A stretch of 64,000 bases of DNA. It comes from Forficula auricularia. Taxonomy: Eukaryota; Arthropoda; Insecta; Dermaptera; Forficulidae. Position 1 is the first letter of the stretch, and each line of letters opens with the position of its first letter. Positions 44,655 to 55,165 of the stretch are shown here, one piece after another. The stretch spans positions 7,869,386 through 7,933,385 of the forward strand of contig JALMQS010000055.1 of NCBI GenBank assembly GCA_024734495.1, given 5' to 3'. Under the pieces are notes generated by a model, which worked only from the letters and a program-made list of their open reading frames with translations, searched no databases and was not told the DNA's origin. Both the position numbers and the translations under genes were made by a program.

Positions 44655-46036
44655 AATATTAAAAAAAAAATACTTAATTTATTATAATTATTATAAATGA
44701 ACCAGTGGCGTGCGGTCCATGGATTCTGTGGATCCTGCACATCCCTAAAAATCCAAACATTTAGACTATTTTCATGAATTTCAAAATTTCAGGAGGATCT
44801 TTAAATTTTCAAATTATTTTCCGTTATTTCAAATATTTCTATAAAAAAGATTTTTTTGTTATGAAAAATATATTGGTTCTCGAAATGAAATAACTTTATT
44901 GCATAACTTTAAGGGGCAATTAAAATTAATGATTTTTCTGAAAAAGGCGTATGAAGTCCCTGTCTGGTATATCTTCCAGTTCAAGCATGTCAAAGACAAG
45001 TCCGGAAGAGTTTTAGTCGAATAAAAATTTTTCTCGATAAGGAACTATTAATAATACAAAAAAAGGAATAAATAAAGATGATTCGAGAATCTTTAGAATA
45101 ATCCATTTCAAAGAACTCTCAATTTAAAAGATCGGAAATAACTAAGAGTACTATAGACAAGTCATGGCTAGCTTATATATAATTAGGGAAATTTAAGATT
45201 TTCTTATAGGACAGGCTGATTCATTTTTGAAGATGGTCGATTTCCATCCCAGGGAGTGTGGAGTTTAAGTCACAAGATTTAATTTCTGACTCCTACCCTC
45301 ACTCACACAAATCAGTATCTATTCGGGGCAAAGATCTCAAAAAATCTAATGTTAAATTAGAAAAATAACGAAAATGATGCCGTACATATTCGATGAAATT
45401 TGCGAAAAAAATCAAAGATTAAAGTAAAATTTCAAAAAATGAAGGTTACTATTTTGGACAGCATCCCTTGGTTGAAAAGTCACCAACAACAACTAATATG
45501 TACCTACCTATATAAAGTTTACATACGATTAATTTTGATTAATCACAATTTCTCTGAAACCACTGATGCTAGGAACGTGACATTTAACAACAAGTAACAT
45601 TGGTTACTTTTAGGATGTAGGTTTTTAAAAAATTCAAATTTTAAAGTGATTAAACAAAACTTACAAAATTGTTTTTTTTATCCTAGATACTTTTAAGACG
45701 TAAATGTCTGCTAAAAAAATTGAAAAAATTTAAATGAGGGTAAATAAAAAAAATCATATATTCATCACGATTTCTCCAAAAAAGCTGAAGCTAATAACCT
45801 AAAATTTGATAACGAAGTTATTTTTAAAACGTGAATGTTTTCTAAAAACTTATTTGACTATCGGGGAAGGTTCAGGATGCTCCATCCTTTGGATATTAAG
45901 ACGGACTTTTCAGCTAGTGTTTTATATTATTCAAGCTGCAACGACCGCCTTCGGCGAGCCTTCTTGCTTACTGAGGCTCCGCCCCTGGATCCCTGAAATG
46001 AGCTGCCAAAATTGCTCTTTCAGATTCAAAATTTTA
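44655..46036. other. No gene; Helitron-tail-like patch at 45938-45990
   Basis: On the minus strand 45938-45990 reads AGCAAGAAGGCTCGCCGAAG then GCGGTCGTTGCAGCTTG, like the tail of the Helitron at 21599-22307 with CTAG changed to CTTG. The rest is AT-rich; short frames here are not recognised. Confidence 0.45.
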
Positions 46037-46249
46037 AAAATATTTTTCTTAAAATGAAAGTTTTTGCCGAGAGTAGCAGAATTTTTATATATTGAAGGAG
46101 ACAATAAAAGAGTGTGTCTTCTGCTGGAATTATAAATTTTATTTATTTATAACGAGACTATAGTTTCGATTATAAATAAATAAAATTTATAATTCCAGCA
46201 GAAGACACATTCTTTTATATTGTCTCCTTCAAAATATTCTTCTTAAAAT
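46037..46249. mobile_element. Near-perfect palindromic element with 19-bp target duplication
   Basis: Direct repeats AAAATATTTTTCTTAAAAT (46037-46055) and AAAATATTCTTCTTAAAAT (46231-46249; one difference) bracket a 175-bp insertion. Its arms 46094-46152 and 46170-46230 are inverted almost without error, starting GAAGGAGACAATAAAAGAGT. The loop has GAGACTATAGTTTCG, the 3' half of a hammerhead (GAAA, CUAUAG, UC) but no CUGANGA half. The tail GTTTTTGCCGAGAGTAGCAG matches 10792-10839 and 49330-49350. Confidence 0.8.
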
Positions 46250-47029
46250 AACATTTCATTTTTAATTCTGCCCCTTAGAAGGGAAGATGTTTGACTGATT
46301 CACTCCGATCTTATTTCTATAATCTTTGAAATTTTTATATACCCATTATAATTAAAATTAATAATTATTTATTGAAAAACTATAGCCTATACTGATCTCT
46401 TGATTCATAGGAACAATTTGGTGGAGGTTTCATCAAAATCAGCTAAGTGGTTCAAGATTTATAAAGTACCAAACACCAACATGCTTACTGTATTATAGAT
46501 AGGTATATAGATTACAATAATCTACTAGTATGAGACAAAAACATTTTAAGAATACAAACTTTTACACTCATTTTAAATTTTCTAATAATTTTTCAAAAAG
46601 GATTAGTAAAGAAAATTATCTTTGACATAAATAATAGTATGAGCCGTGAGATTTTTAGTCAATTATGAATTAAATATTTTTCTAATTAATATATAATTAG
46701 TAGAGATTGTGGTGTTGGTGCAAGGTGAAACATCTTTCTCTCTTTAAAATATTATCAATAATCAACTGGATGTAAAACAAAATATAATAATTGACCATTT
46801 AATATCTAAACGAAAAAATTATTCCCAACCTAGAGACACAAGTCAATGAACTTACCAACTTTCCTTTCATCTAAACATACCTATGTCAACAAACGCCAAC
46901 CTGATATTCTTTCTTAACAATAGCTTAAGAGAAAGTGTCCTTTTAAAATAATTTAAAAATTCTTTCCCTCTGTTCAATAAACACATATATAACCTGTTAT
47001 TCAATAAGTTGAATTAGTTACTTTCTGTA
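46250..47029. other. No gene seen
   Basis: AT-rich; nothing recognised. Confidence 0.5.
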
Positions 47030-47068
47030 CTTCCTGAAGATGGGTTGATAGCCCGAAATATATATATT
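47030..47068 (+). ncRNA. Hammerhead ribozyme-like motif (UAUAUA subfamily)
   Basis: CUGAAGA, extra U, stem II GGG/CCC with a 7-nt loop, GAAA, then UAUAUAUA and UU. Core positions are intact; stem II is 3 bp as in the 11776 copy. Palindromic arms are not obvious here, so it may be a truncated copy. Confidence 0.55.
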
Positions 47069-48115
47069 GAAAAAGAAAAAAAATTTTATATCTTTTAATT
47101 TTTTAATTTTAATGTGAAATAAGTGACCTAGTATCCTTAACTCATAGTAAATCAATATTAAATATAATATTTATTTACTCATTATCTTTAATTAATATAT
47201 ATCAAAGAGAGTTATTTTTTACCGCGACATTTTTAAACAAGATATATAGCTCTTGATTAAGTTTTGAATTACTTTGAATTATAATATTGACTAATAATTA
47301 TTCTAATTAATGAAAGATTAATTGTAACACATATACACATTTATGTAAAGTGAAATGCAATAATAAAATTAACTCGATAGTAGAAGGTCAAAATTGTATT
47401 GTAAGATTCTATCCCAAAAAACCGTCGCATTGAGAAGGTTAAGTTGAATTAAAGCATATAAAAATATAGTTTAATTTCCATAGATGCAAAATAAATTCGT
47501 GCCTCGCGTTTTTATCCAATTTTTCTTTTTGTGATATTTTATGTTAATCTCAAACTCTTCAAATCCCGCTCTTTGCAAGCAAGTAAGGTTTTTGTTGTAT
47601 TTGATAATAAAAAAAAAGTTGGGCCAATAGAGTTTTTGATATTCGTGTTGAGTTTCAATCGAATAGAGGCCACTTGAATGTCCAAGTGTCCTCTTCCAAT
47701 TGTCCACTTTATATGTCCGGAGTAGATCCATCTATTTTTATTGACAATAAATAAATACATTACAATAGGGGTATATAGACGACACAATACACACTTTAAA
47801 ATTCATAAAACATCAAAAGGGATAACATTTCACTAGATTTCGATTTTTAAGTATTTATTTATTTTTATTTATTCATCTGAACTAGTCTTTTTTAACCACC
47901 AACCCTAAAAGAGAATAGGAATCTGTTTTAGAACAGGAAATGTACATATGTAATATGTATGTCTCTGGCATTGAAAATTTTAAATCGAATGTTACATTTC
48001 TACATAGTCTGATTGATTAGGACTTTTTACTTAACTATCTATTGGAGTATGGAATTATTGTCCTAGTGAAAAGAATTTGTTTTGTCGAGAGTAGCAGAGC
48101 TGGTGATTAAAATAA
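47069..48115. other. No gene seen
   Basis: AT-rich; overlapping minus-strand frames of 82 and 86 codons (47471-47787) have no recognisable domain. CGAGAGTAGCAGAG at about 48097 is a piece of the hammerhead-element tail. Confidence 0.45.
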
Positions 48116-48197
48116 GGAAAAATTAATGAAGTTGTCTTCTGCTTGATATAAATAAAAATAAATTGATAAATATACTAAATATATAATTTATTTGTTA

Positions 48198-48236
48198 GAG
48201 ACTATAGTTTCGAAGGTTTGACCTTCATCATCAGTC
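48198..48236 (-). ncRNA. Hammerhead ribozyme-like motif (CUAUAG subfamily)
   Basis: CUGAUGA, extra U, stem II GAAGGU/ACCUUC (6 perfect pairs, loop CAA), GAAA, self-complementary CUAUAG, UC. The core is intact and stem II perfect. Stem I keeps GA/UC next to the core and is otherwise poorly paired. Confidence 0.65.
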
Positions 48237-48379
48237 ATTTTAATTAGAAATATTTTATCTGTTATTTCTTTATCGTTTATGTAGCTAACTTGCTATAACA
48301 ACAAAACGAATTTTCTATATCCAATCGGGTAATTGAACCCATGAGAAATAACATAATAAAATATGTATAATTAAAAAGA

Positions 48380-48412
48380 GTGATGAAGAAGGTCAAATCT
48401 TCGAAACTATAG
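48380..48412 (+). ncRNA. Slightly damaged hammerhead-like motif
   Basis: GUGAUGA (C3 changed to G), extra A, GAAGGU/AUCUUC with a mismatch, GAAA, CUAUAG, UC, AC. The C3 change would be expected to abolish cleavage. Confidence 0.4.
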
Positions 48413-49103
48413 TCACATACAAATAGATTATATAAGAGGCCAAATTGGACGGTTTGAAAAATTTTAATTTTTGAATTCTTTCATTTTTTGACATTTTTTA
48501 GTACCTATCAAAAAATTCTTCCTGGTATGTTTTCAAATTTTTTTGATCGCCGATTAAAAGATATCAAATTTCGTTTTTTCGTTCATAACTTCTTCAAAAA
48601 TGGTCCAAATTCAAAAATTTTTTTTAGAATTTTTTTTTTACTTAGGCACTATTTAGAAAAAAATACAAAAAAATTATTTAAAGTATTTTTATGTGCGATT
48701 TTTGAGTTTGAAAATTTTAATCTTGTTTTTTAAACTGTACCTACTCTTCGATTTTTTGATAATTTTTTATTTTAAGCTTCTATTCATTCTACAAATTTAA
48801 GACCGGGTTGATAGTGGTCCTATATAATCACTATTTTTTCGATTTTTGATTTTGATTTTCAACAAACTAAAATACTAATTATTTATTTTAAACCAATCCG
48901 CGGACCATTGCAACCTGTTAAGGATAAAAATCAATTCAAAATAACTAAAAAACGAGAATTCAATGCCAAAATGTGGTTTTAATAATGGTTAATAGAGAAT
49001 AAAATTTTTTCAAAATTTTCAAAAATCTAAAAGAAATATTAATTATCATACGCCTACTATCAACCCGGTCTTAAAATTTGTAGAATGAATAGATGTTTAA
49101 AAT

Positions 49104-49374
49104 AAAAAATTATCGAAGGAGACAATAAAAGAGTGTGTCTTCTGCTGGAATTATAAATTTTATTTATTTATAACGAGACTATAGTTTCATAAATTAATTC
49201 CTGTGAATCCATTGTAATAGACTGATGAAGAGGGCAAAAGCCCTCGAAACTATAGTCTCGTTATAAATAAATAAAATGTATAATTCCAGCGAAGACACAC
49301 TCTTTTATTGTCTCCTTCAATAAATAAAAATTCTGCTACTCTCGGCACAAAAACTTACAATTCAAAAAATTATC
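49104..49374 (+). mobile_element. Nested hammerhead palindrome with 11-bp target duplication
   Basis: AAAAAATTATC at 49104-49114 is repeated exactly at 49364-49374; between them lies a 249-bp insert beginning GAAGGAGACAATAAAAGAGT and ending with the GAGAGTAGCAG-type tail (as complement CTGCTACTCTCGGC) and ACTTACAATTC. Inverted arms of about 70 bp surround a complete hammerhead core. Removing the insert and one duplication restores the foldback arm as seen in 25221-26205. This is the clearest complete insertion of the family. Confidence 0.85.
49214..49266 (+). ncRNA. Hammerhead ribozyme-like motif, best CUAUAG-type copy
   Basis: Core CUGAUGA (49222-49228), extra A (49229), stem II GAGGGC/GCCCUC (6 perfect pairs) with an AAAA loop, GAAA (49246-49249), self-complementary CUAUAG (49250-49255), UC (49256-49257). 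Stem I can form A-U and G-C next to the cleavage site, an internal loop, then about six pairs between UUGUAA and UUAUAA. All conserved residues are present. Predicted cleavage is after C49257. Confidence 0.75.
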
Positions 49375-49769
49375 AAAAAAAAATCGATGAGTACATACAG
49401 TTTCAAAAACTAGATTAAAATTTCTAAGCTCAAAAATCCCACATAAAAACACCCTAAATAATTTTTTTGTATTTTTTTCTAAAAAGAATGTAAAAAAACA
49501 AAAATGTCAAAAAACTTTTGATTTTGGACCATTTTTGAAGAAGATATGATCGAAAACCCGAAATTCGATATCTATTAAACCGGTGATCAAAAAAATTTCA
49601 AATTTTACCAGGATTTTGATGGGTACTAAAAATGTCAAAAAATGAACGAAATCAAAAATTGAAATTTTTTAACCCTCCAATTTGGTGTGGAATGCCCCAT
49701 AAATATTATACATATTTATATTTGATATAATATATAGTGCCTGGAGCACTGAGCGATGCTCGCTAACTT

Positions 49770-50360
49770 TTTACCTCTAAATAGCTTAAGTTTCAAATTT
49801 CAAGGCTCTGCGACTTACCGAAGACGATATATGAATGATTAAAATATTTATTTTACTATACTTCTAATTTACACGCCCTTCCTTTATTTGAATCTATACA
49901 CGACTAATAACTTATAAGTACACCAATTTTAAACTAGCAGTTTTTGAGAAAATGAAAAAAAAAACGAAAAATCTTTCATGCAAATGTCAACTTCCGGTGT
50001 TCCGATTTCAAGCAAGAATTTGGTGTACCATTTCGAATTTCGTAGCTCAGAAATTATGGTTGCGAAACGCAGGGGGGTACATTCTTACTTACGTAAACAT
50101 CAACTTCTGGTATTTCTATTTTAGCCAAAATATTGTGGTAATTTTTGTAGCCTCTAAATAGCTTAAGTTTCAAATTTCAAGGCTCTGTGACTTTCCGAAG
50201 ACGAGATATGAACGATTAAATTATTTATTTTGCGACATGACTAATTTACACCCCCTCCCTTTATTTCAAACGGATTAATATTTATACACGACTAATAAAT
50301 CATGACACTTGATAAGTACACCAATTTTTAGCGAAATCGTTACAGCCGTTTTCGAGAACA
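49770..50360 (+). repeat. Direct duplication of ~190 bp, 374 bp apart
   Basis: CCTCTAAATAGCTTAAGTTT and CAAATTTCAAGGCTCTG start both copies (49778 and 50152), followed by CCGAAGACGA, a tract CTTTATTT and ATACACGACTAATAA. The second ends AGCCGTTTTCGAGAACACAT, a phrase common near ends of non-autonomous elements. A 69-codon frame between them (49952-50161) is not recognised. Confidence 0.6.
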
Positions 50361-50432
50361 CATATACTCTATGTATATACAACAATTGATCATTTAATAA
50401 TATAAGATGAGTAGGTATATTTTTATTTAAAT

Positions 50433-50475
50433 CAAGAAGGGGACAACCTCAGTGATTTCTCTTTATTAACCTTGA
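50433..50475 (+). repeat. End fragment of the CUAUAG-type element
   Basis: TCAAGAAGGGGACAACCTCA and GTGATTTCTCTTTAT match the right ends at 16735-16768 and 60358-60388. Confidence 0.6.
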
Positions 50476-50634
50476 AATCCCAAGTTTTTATCTAGTAGTT
50501 GTTAATTGAAAAATCAATGATAAACCCCTTCGGTAATTATTCATTTTGCATTGGATAATTTCATTCAGGAATCGAGTTATTATTCCATATTGAGCTATTC
50601 TTCTTGGCGTAAGATTTCCTTCCTAAATAGAGTG

Positions 50635-50835
50635 AGTAGACTCTAGAGTAGCTAGGGACCGTGGCTGGCTGTCTCTGGTTCAATTCCCGGCTTGAACATT
50701 AATTTTCTCTGAGCACTTTGCTCAACTATCGCTCTCGTCATTTGATAAGTCACCCTTAACCGGGGGGTGTGGGGCTCTCCTTCTTCCTCTCAGCATCCAT
50801 CTACTTTATTCTATACAATTTAACTCTCTCTTCTT
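50635..50835 (+). repeat. Possible tRNA-derived SINE fragment
   Basis: A B-box-like GGTTCAATTCCCGG at 50677-50690 follows TAGAGTAGCTAGGGACCG, but a convincing A box at the right spacing is lacking. The downstream part has CTTTGCTCAACTATCGCTCT. No target duplication identified. Confidence 0.35.
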
Positions 50836-51026
50836 ACAACCAGAAACTTCAAATTAGATTTTCCAAAGCGAACAGACCATAGACATGATTCCCTACAATT
50901 GACATTTGATTAAATTATTTAGAAGTCATATCATTTAAGTTATAATAATAATAATAATAATAATAGAACAATCATCGAAGTTTATCACATTTATTTGAGA
51001 TATATTATTTATTTATTTATTTATCA

Positions 51027-51740
51027 AGTTAACAATTAAATTCTTTTAATTTTATGAGGAAAAAAATTAAATGGCAACAAATAAAATACACTAAAAGGTA
51101 TAAAATAATTATTATCTTATTTAGTTACAACTAAACGACGGAATATTAACATGAAATTACTTTTTGAAGTCGGTGCCAAACATATACCTTTTATGAATCG
51201 CACTCGACGGATCGTACTTAGTACGTTTGGCAGAGTATGCTCGCTTACAGGCATAGTTTGTTTGGCACCGACTTCAAAAAGTAATTTCATGTTAATATTT
51301 TCTTCGTTTAGTTGTAACTAAATAAGATATTAATTATTTTATACGTTTTAGTGTATTTTATTTGTTGCATTTAATTTTTTGAAGTCGGTTTTATTTTTTC
51401 TTAAAAATTATTTTTATTTTTCTCTTTTTAGTGATGTTATTAATAGTGATCATATCATCAGAACTTGACCAAATTAATATAAGATACCCTCTTTCCAATA
51501 AAAAAAGAATAATCGGAATCGGTTCATAAACAAAGAAGTTAGGCCTGAACAAACCTAACAAAAATGGTCTAATACCAATGAAAAAAAAATGGGACCGATC
51601 GGAAGCTGAGACCGAACCGAATGCAATTTTTTTTCAAAATCGGTTCACAATTGGCGGAGATTTGATAACATAGACACAAAAAAAAATAATAATAATAATA
51701 ATTCAGTCGAATAGAGAACCTCCTCCTTTTTTGAAACGGT
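51027..51740 (-). repeat. GACTTC repeat with inner palindrome, copy in reverse
   Basis: The right end is CCTCCTCCTTTTTTGAAACG, the complement of the family start. Inner arms at about 51069-51170 and 51265-51375 repeat the CAACAAATAAAATACACTAA palindrome of 15690-16015, with TTTGGCAGAGTATGCTCGCT in the loop. No coding capacity. Confidence 0.75.
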
Positions 51741-51982
51741 TAAAAAGAGCATAAATCAGAGTCTATTTATCCCTGAGACAAATGAGACATCCGCCTCAGG
51801 GCCCCTTGAGTCCTGAGGCGACTGTCTAATTTGAACACAATCGGTGAGTATTAAGGAAGAAATCAACGAATCATACATAGAAACAGGAAAATACAGGTGA
51901 TTCATCTGTCTGTACTCTCTGTGTAACTCTTATTACTCTTTTATTTTAAGTCAGAGAGAAAAGCTCTTCAAATTTAATTTAT

Positions 51983-52192
51983 GTGATATATTATTGTCTA
52001 TCTACGTACCCTACGAGCCCTGAAGAAGTCAAATTAGAAAAGTGCCGGACCACATCATTCGCCAATACGTATATCCCCATGACTTCAGGGAGCTGGAACT
52101 CTCTCTCAGCCTCCATCTTTCCCAGCACTTATAATCTTCAAATCTTCAAAACCCGAGTGCATAAACACCTACGTCTACACCCTTTCACTTAA
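51983..52192 (+). pseudogene. 3' stub of non-LTR reverse transcriptase
   Basis: An open frame reads EEVKLEKCRTTSFANTYIPM then TSGSWNSLSASIFPSTYNLQ then IFKTRVHKHLRLHPFT and TAA (52190-52192). The longest of the four related stubs, reaching upstream to the K-CRT-x-x-FAN segment. It is 5'-truncated. Downstream 3' UTR has CCTTCTCTTCGGTAATGGAA and ends in an A run near 52290. Confidence 0.8.
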
Positions 52193-52284
52193 TCAACTTT
52201 CCCTTCTCTTCGGTAATGGAAGGGTCTTTCGAGATTCATAGGGGCTGCATATTTACTGGTTCACCCCTTCTTGCATTCGATTGC

Positions 52285-52345
52285 ATTAAAAAAAACAAAG
52301 TTGATCAAACGTTGGCAATAAAATAAAAATTATTTGCATAAAAAA
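52285..52345 (+). repeat. 3' half of a CG-type hammerhead element
   Basis: AAAGTTGATCAAACGTTGGC and AATAAAATAAAAATTATTTG match the right arm of 2394-2440 with changes. The catalytic core is incomplete. Confidence 0.5.
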
Positions 52346-52475
52346 AATAAAATAAAACCGACTTTAAAATAAAAAAAAAAGTAGTTTTGGGCGACTGACT
52401 AAAGTAAATTGAGTTGATTTTGATGAGGGAGTCCAAAATTCAAAAAGAGATAATTTAAGCTCATTTATTTAAAAA

Positions 52476-52512
52476 CCGACGTTTCGGAGGCTTACTCCCT
52501 CTTTCTTTGGAC
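52476..52512 (-). ncRNA. Degenerate hammerhead-like motif
   Basis: Minus strand ...AAAGAAAGAGGGAGUAAGC then CUCC, GAAA, CG, UC, GG. The GAAA-CG-UC-GG half is clear; the CUGANGA half is lost. Confidence 0.25.
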
Positions 52513-53614
52513 TGCTTATCAAAATCTACTCAAATAATTTAATTTTATTCATCGATTATTTTATTAAAGCTCTGAGAAAACAATTAGTGCTTATTGATGA
52601 ACATAGATATAAATTGCCGAAATGTTTAAATAAAAAAAAATAAAAAAAATACAAATATAAAATAAAAATAATTTTTTATTTTGATAAAGTCAAAGTTCAA
52701 AATATTCAGTGATACTTTAATTTGTCTTTTACTACTATTTGTGTCATAGTCGGCGGGTTTTGGTGTTTTGGGATCTTGGGAGGCAGGCCTAAAAAAGGCC
52801 CGATTTTATTTATTTGATAAATTTACCAATACTATTTATATTTGACGGGCTCCGGGCGGTCGCTCATTCCGCCCACCGTTTAATCCACCTCTGACACCCA
52901 GCCAATCTATACCACGACGCTTTTTTTTTCTATAGCGACATAAAAATTAATCATACACATATATACATATATTCAGGAGCGGCTTATAGAAGAGTGAGCG
53001 TAAAAAAATCAATTTTAAGCAACTGATTTGCATGATTGATTATATTCCGTTAAGATGGTGTGTTCGTGGGGGTTGAAATGGGGGAGGGTGAAGAATAGAC
53101 AGGGGAGGCAAAAAAAAAATAATGAATAAAAAGTTTTTTGGCAAATTTTTCTTCCTTTCAATTGGTTCTCTATAATGTTATTTTTAAGATACATAATAAG
53201 AATAATCAAGCGATTTTTTATCTCTTTCTCTCCTTTTGAAATGTTTTAAATTTATAATCAAAAGAAAAGAAAAAATATATATTGAAACGATCAAAAATAG
53301 GGAATGAATTGGAATGTACAATATATAATCTATCTATTGGGTTAGTGAAAAAGTTTTCATCAGTAAGAATTCACTCATTCTATTTTCATATTTTATTTTT
53401 TATTTTAAACGCCCCGAAGGCAGGCTAAAGTAATGTGAAATACTAACTATATTTTGACTTCTCTAGCTTCGTTTATAAATGAAACAAATATCTTCTTTTT
53501 TCGAATGATATTATTGATTTTCTAAGATGTTGTTGTGATAAAGCCATATACATATAAACAGGTGTTTTTTCTTTTCACTTTATTAATTATTTATTATTTT
53601 AATTTTATTTAAAA
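52513..53614. other. No gene seen
   Basis: AT-rich; a GC-richer patch at 52840-52920 (GACGGGCTCCGGGCGGTCGC) has no assigned identity. A 64-codon minus-strand frame at 53015-53209 is not recognised. Confidence 0.45.
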
Positions 53615-53714
53615 NNNNNNNNNNNNNNNNNNNNNNNNNNNNNNNNNNNNNNNNNNNNNNNNNNNNNNNNNNNNNNNNNNNNNNNNNNNNNNNNNNNNNN
53701 NNNNNNNNNNNNNN
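53615..53714. other. Assembly gap of 100 N
   Basis: Exactly 100 N, the usual placeholder for a gap of unknown size. Continuity across it is not established by the sequence itself. Confidence 0.99.
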
Positions 53715-54009
53715 TTTTAATTTTTTTCAAATAAAAATTTGTCATTTTCGACCACAGGGGACGTATTGACATGTTCCTATATCATTCGGTCTATGAATAA
53801 AATTAATAGCCAGACAGAGTTGAGAATTCAGAAAAATATTTCAGTCTTGTTAAATTAATCATACTACTTTTTCCACTTCCAACTTGAACATTGTGATCAT
53901 ATTTACTTTCTTATGTTAAATTAGTTTGGAAATTTTCGTTGTTTAAATATTATCTGTATATATAATTTATTAATAGAAGGGAAATGAGCCGGCCAACTGC
54001 GAATCAGAC

Positions 54010-55165
54010 TCAAATTCCTACGGTTCTTTGGCTTATATATCTTCCAAAATTCTTAAGATATCAAATTTGTTCTTATTTGTCGTTGATATAGGCATAATGA
54101 GTGAATTTGTGAAATTATTCATAATTTTAAGTTAAACCACTATTGAACACCTACAGGTACAAAAATCACCTAGAATTGGAGACTTTGGATCTCTCTCATA
54201 ATTTATATCTCTAGAACGGGTTGACCGTTTGCAGTAGAAATTTAGCAAGCAACGCTTCACTGTAAAGACCAAGTTTGAAATAAAATATTAATTTGACTCT
54301 TCTTTTAAAAATGACGGACATGTATATTTTTTAAATAAAAATAACTCAAGAATCATAAAATTTTAAATGGCCCCCCATTTTGAAATGGATAAGTGGATCA
54401 AAGTGAAATTGTTTTCCGAACTAGTACTTTTCATTCTTGCAAAATTTCAACTCATTTGTTCAAGTCTTACCAGAGACATAAATTATTAAGTAAAAAAAAA
54501 CAATGGAAAAAGAAGCGTTGAGGATAAACATATATATGAAATTTTTTATTTATTTTGACATTAGAACCACCCTCTAAATTATCTTAATGCATTACAGATA
54601 ACAGATTCACCCTGTAGAAATTCTATAGTGCTATTTATCACTTTCAATTCAGCAGATAAGGGCCACTATATATATGGACCGTGCGTTAAACATAGAGGCA
54701 TCACTACTGCCGAAGCTAGCGCTTTCTTGTGTTTATTTATTGAAATAATTTGGGAGAATTGTATTATAATATATATCATAGATAAAAGAATGCATGGAGC
54801 CTAGGGGGCCATGAACGAGTCTCTTTTCTTGGACGTTTAATAAATCATCCCCCAATGATTACATTTTCGTCACTAGTTGGCTCGAAGTAGTGACGCACGG
54901 TCCCTATAGGTACATGGTTTCTACTAAAACAATATAATAAGGCCCTTCTGGGTAGGGTTGCCAGTTTTGGAGCATAGATTTGCAGGAAATTGACAATTCA
55001 AATACGAGACGGGGCTGAAAAAGCGGTACTAAGCAAAATGTTGCCTTAAGTAACTTCACAAATTCAATCACTATGACATTATCATCTACAAATAAAAGCG
55101 AATTTGATATCTTAAGAATTTCGGAAGATATATAAGCCACAAAATTTCAAGCTTTTGTATCTTAT
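54010..55165. mobile_element. Possible foldback element with ~100-bp arms
   Basis: GGCTTATATATCTTCCAAAA and TTCTTAAGATATCAAATTTG on the left (54030-54070) are inverted on the right (55095-55140: AAATTTGATATC-relative and GGAAGATATATAAGCC), extending into GAATTTGTGAA on both sides. About 950 bp lie between, with a 78-codon minus-strand frame of no known family. Could be a diverged transposon pair. Confidence 0.55.

Larger units (their letters stand above)
48116..48435. mobile_element. Palindromic hammerhead-type element (CUAUAG subfamily)
   Basis: End AATGAAGTTGTCTTCTGCTT, then a minus-strand hammerhead (48198-48236), a centre with GCTATAACAACAAAACGAAT, and a plus-strand hammerhead (48380-48412). 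The two cores thus face outward in an inverted pair. Same plan as 60000-60395 and the outer part of 14775-16770. The right end is cut where the foldback at 48436 begins. Confidence 0.7.
48436..49692. mobile_element. ~1-kb foldback element, copy 2, with nested insertion
   Basis: Ends GCCAAATTGGACGGTTTGAA and, inverted, TTTAACCCTCCAATTTGGTG. Arms correspond to those of 25221-26205. The right arm is split by the 249-bp element at 49115-49363. Internal words CATAACTTCTTCAAAAATGG and TTTAAGACCGGGTTGATAGT are shared with copy 1. Confidence 0.8.

Noticed and set aside
49214..49266. Reading the CTGATGAAG...GAAAC words as a Rho-independent-type hairpin or simple inverted repeat
   Set aside because: The combination of CUGANGA, stem, GAAA, self-complementary stem III and UC recurs at several loci with compensatory stem II changes, which a plain hairpin would not explain.
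53615..53714. Sequence relation across the N run
   Set aside because: Flanks were not joined into one feature because gap size and order are unknown.
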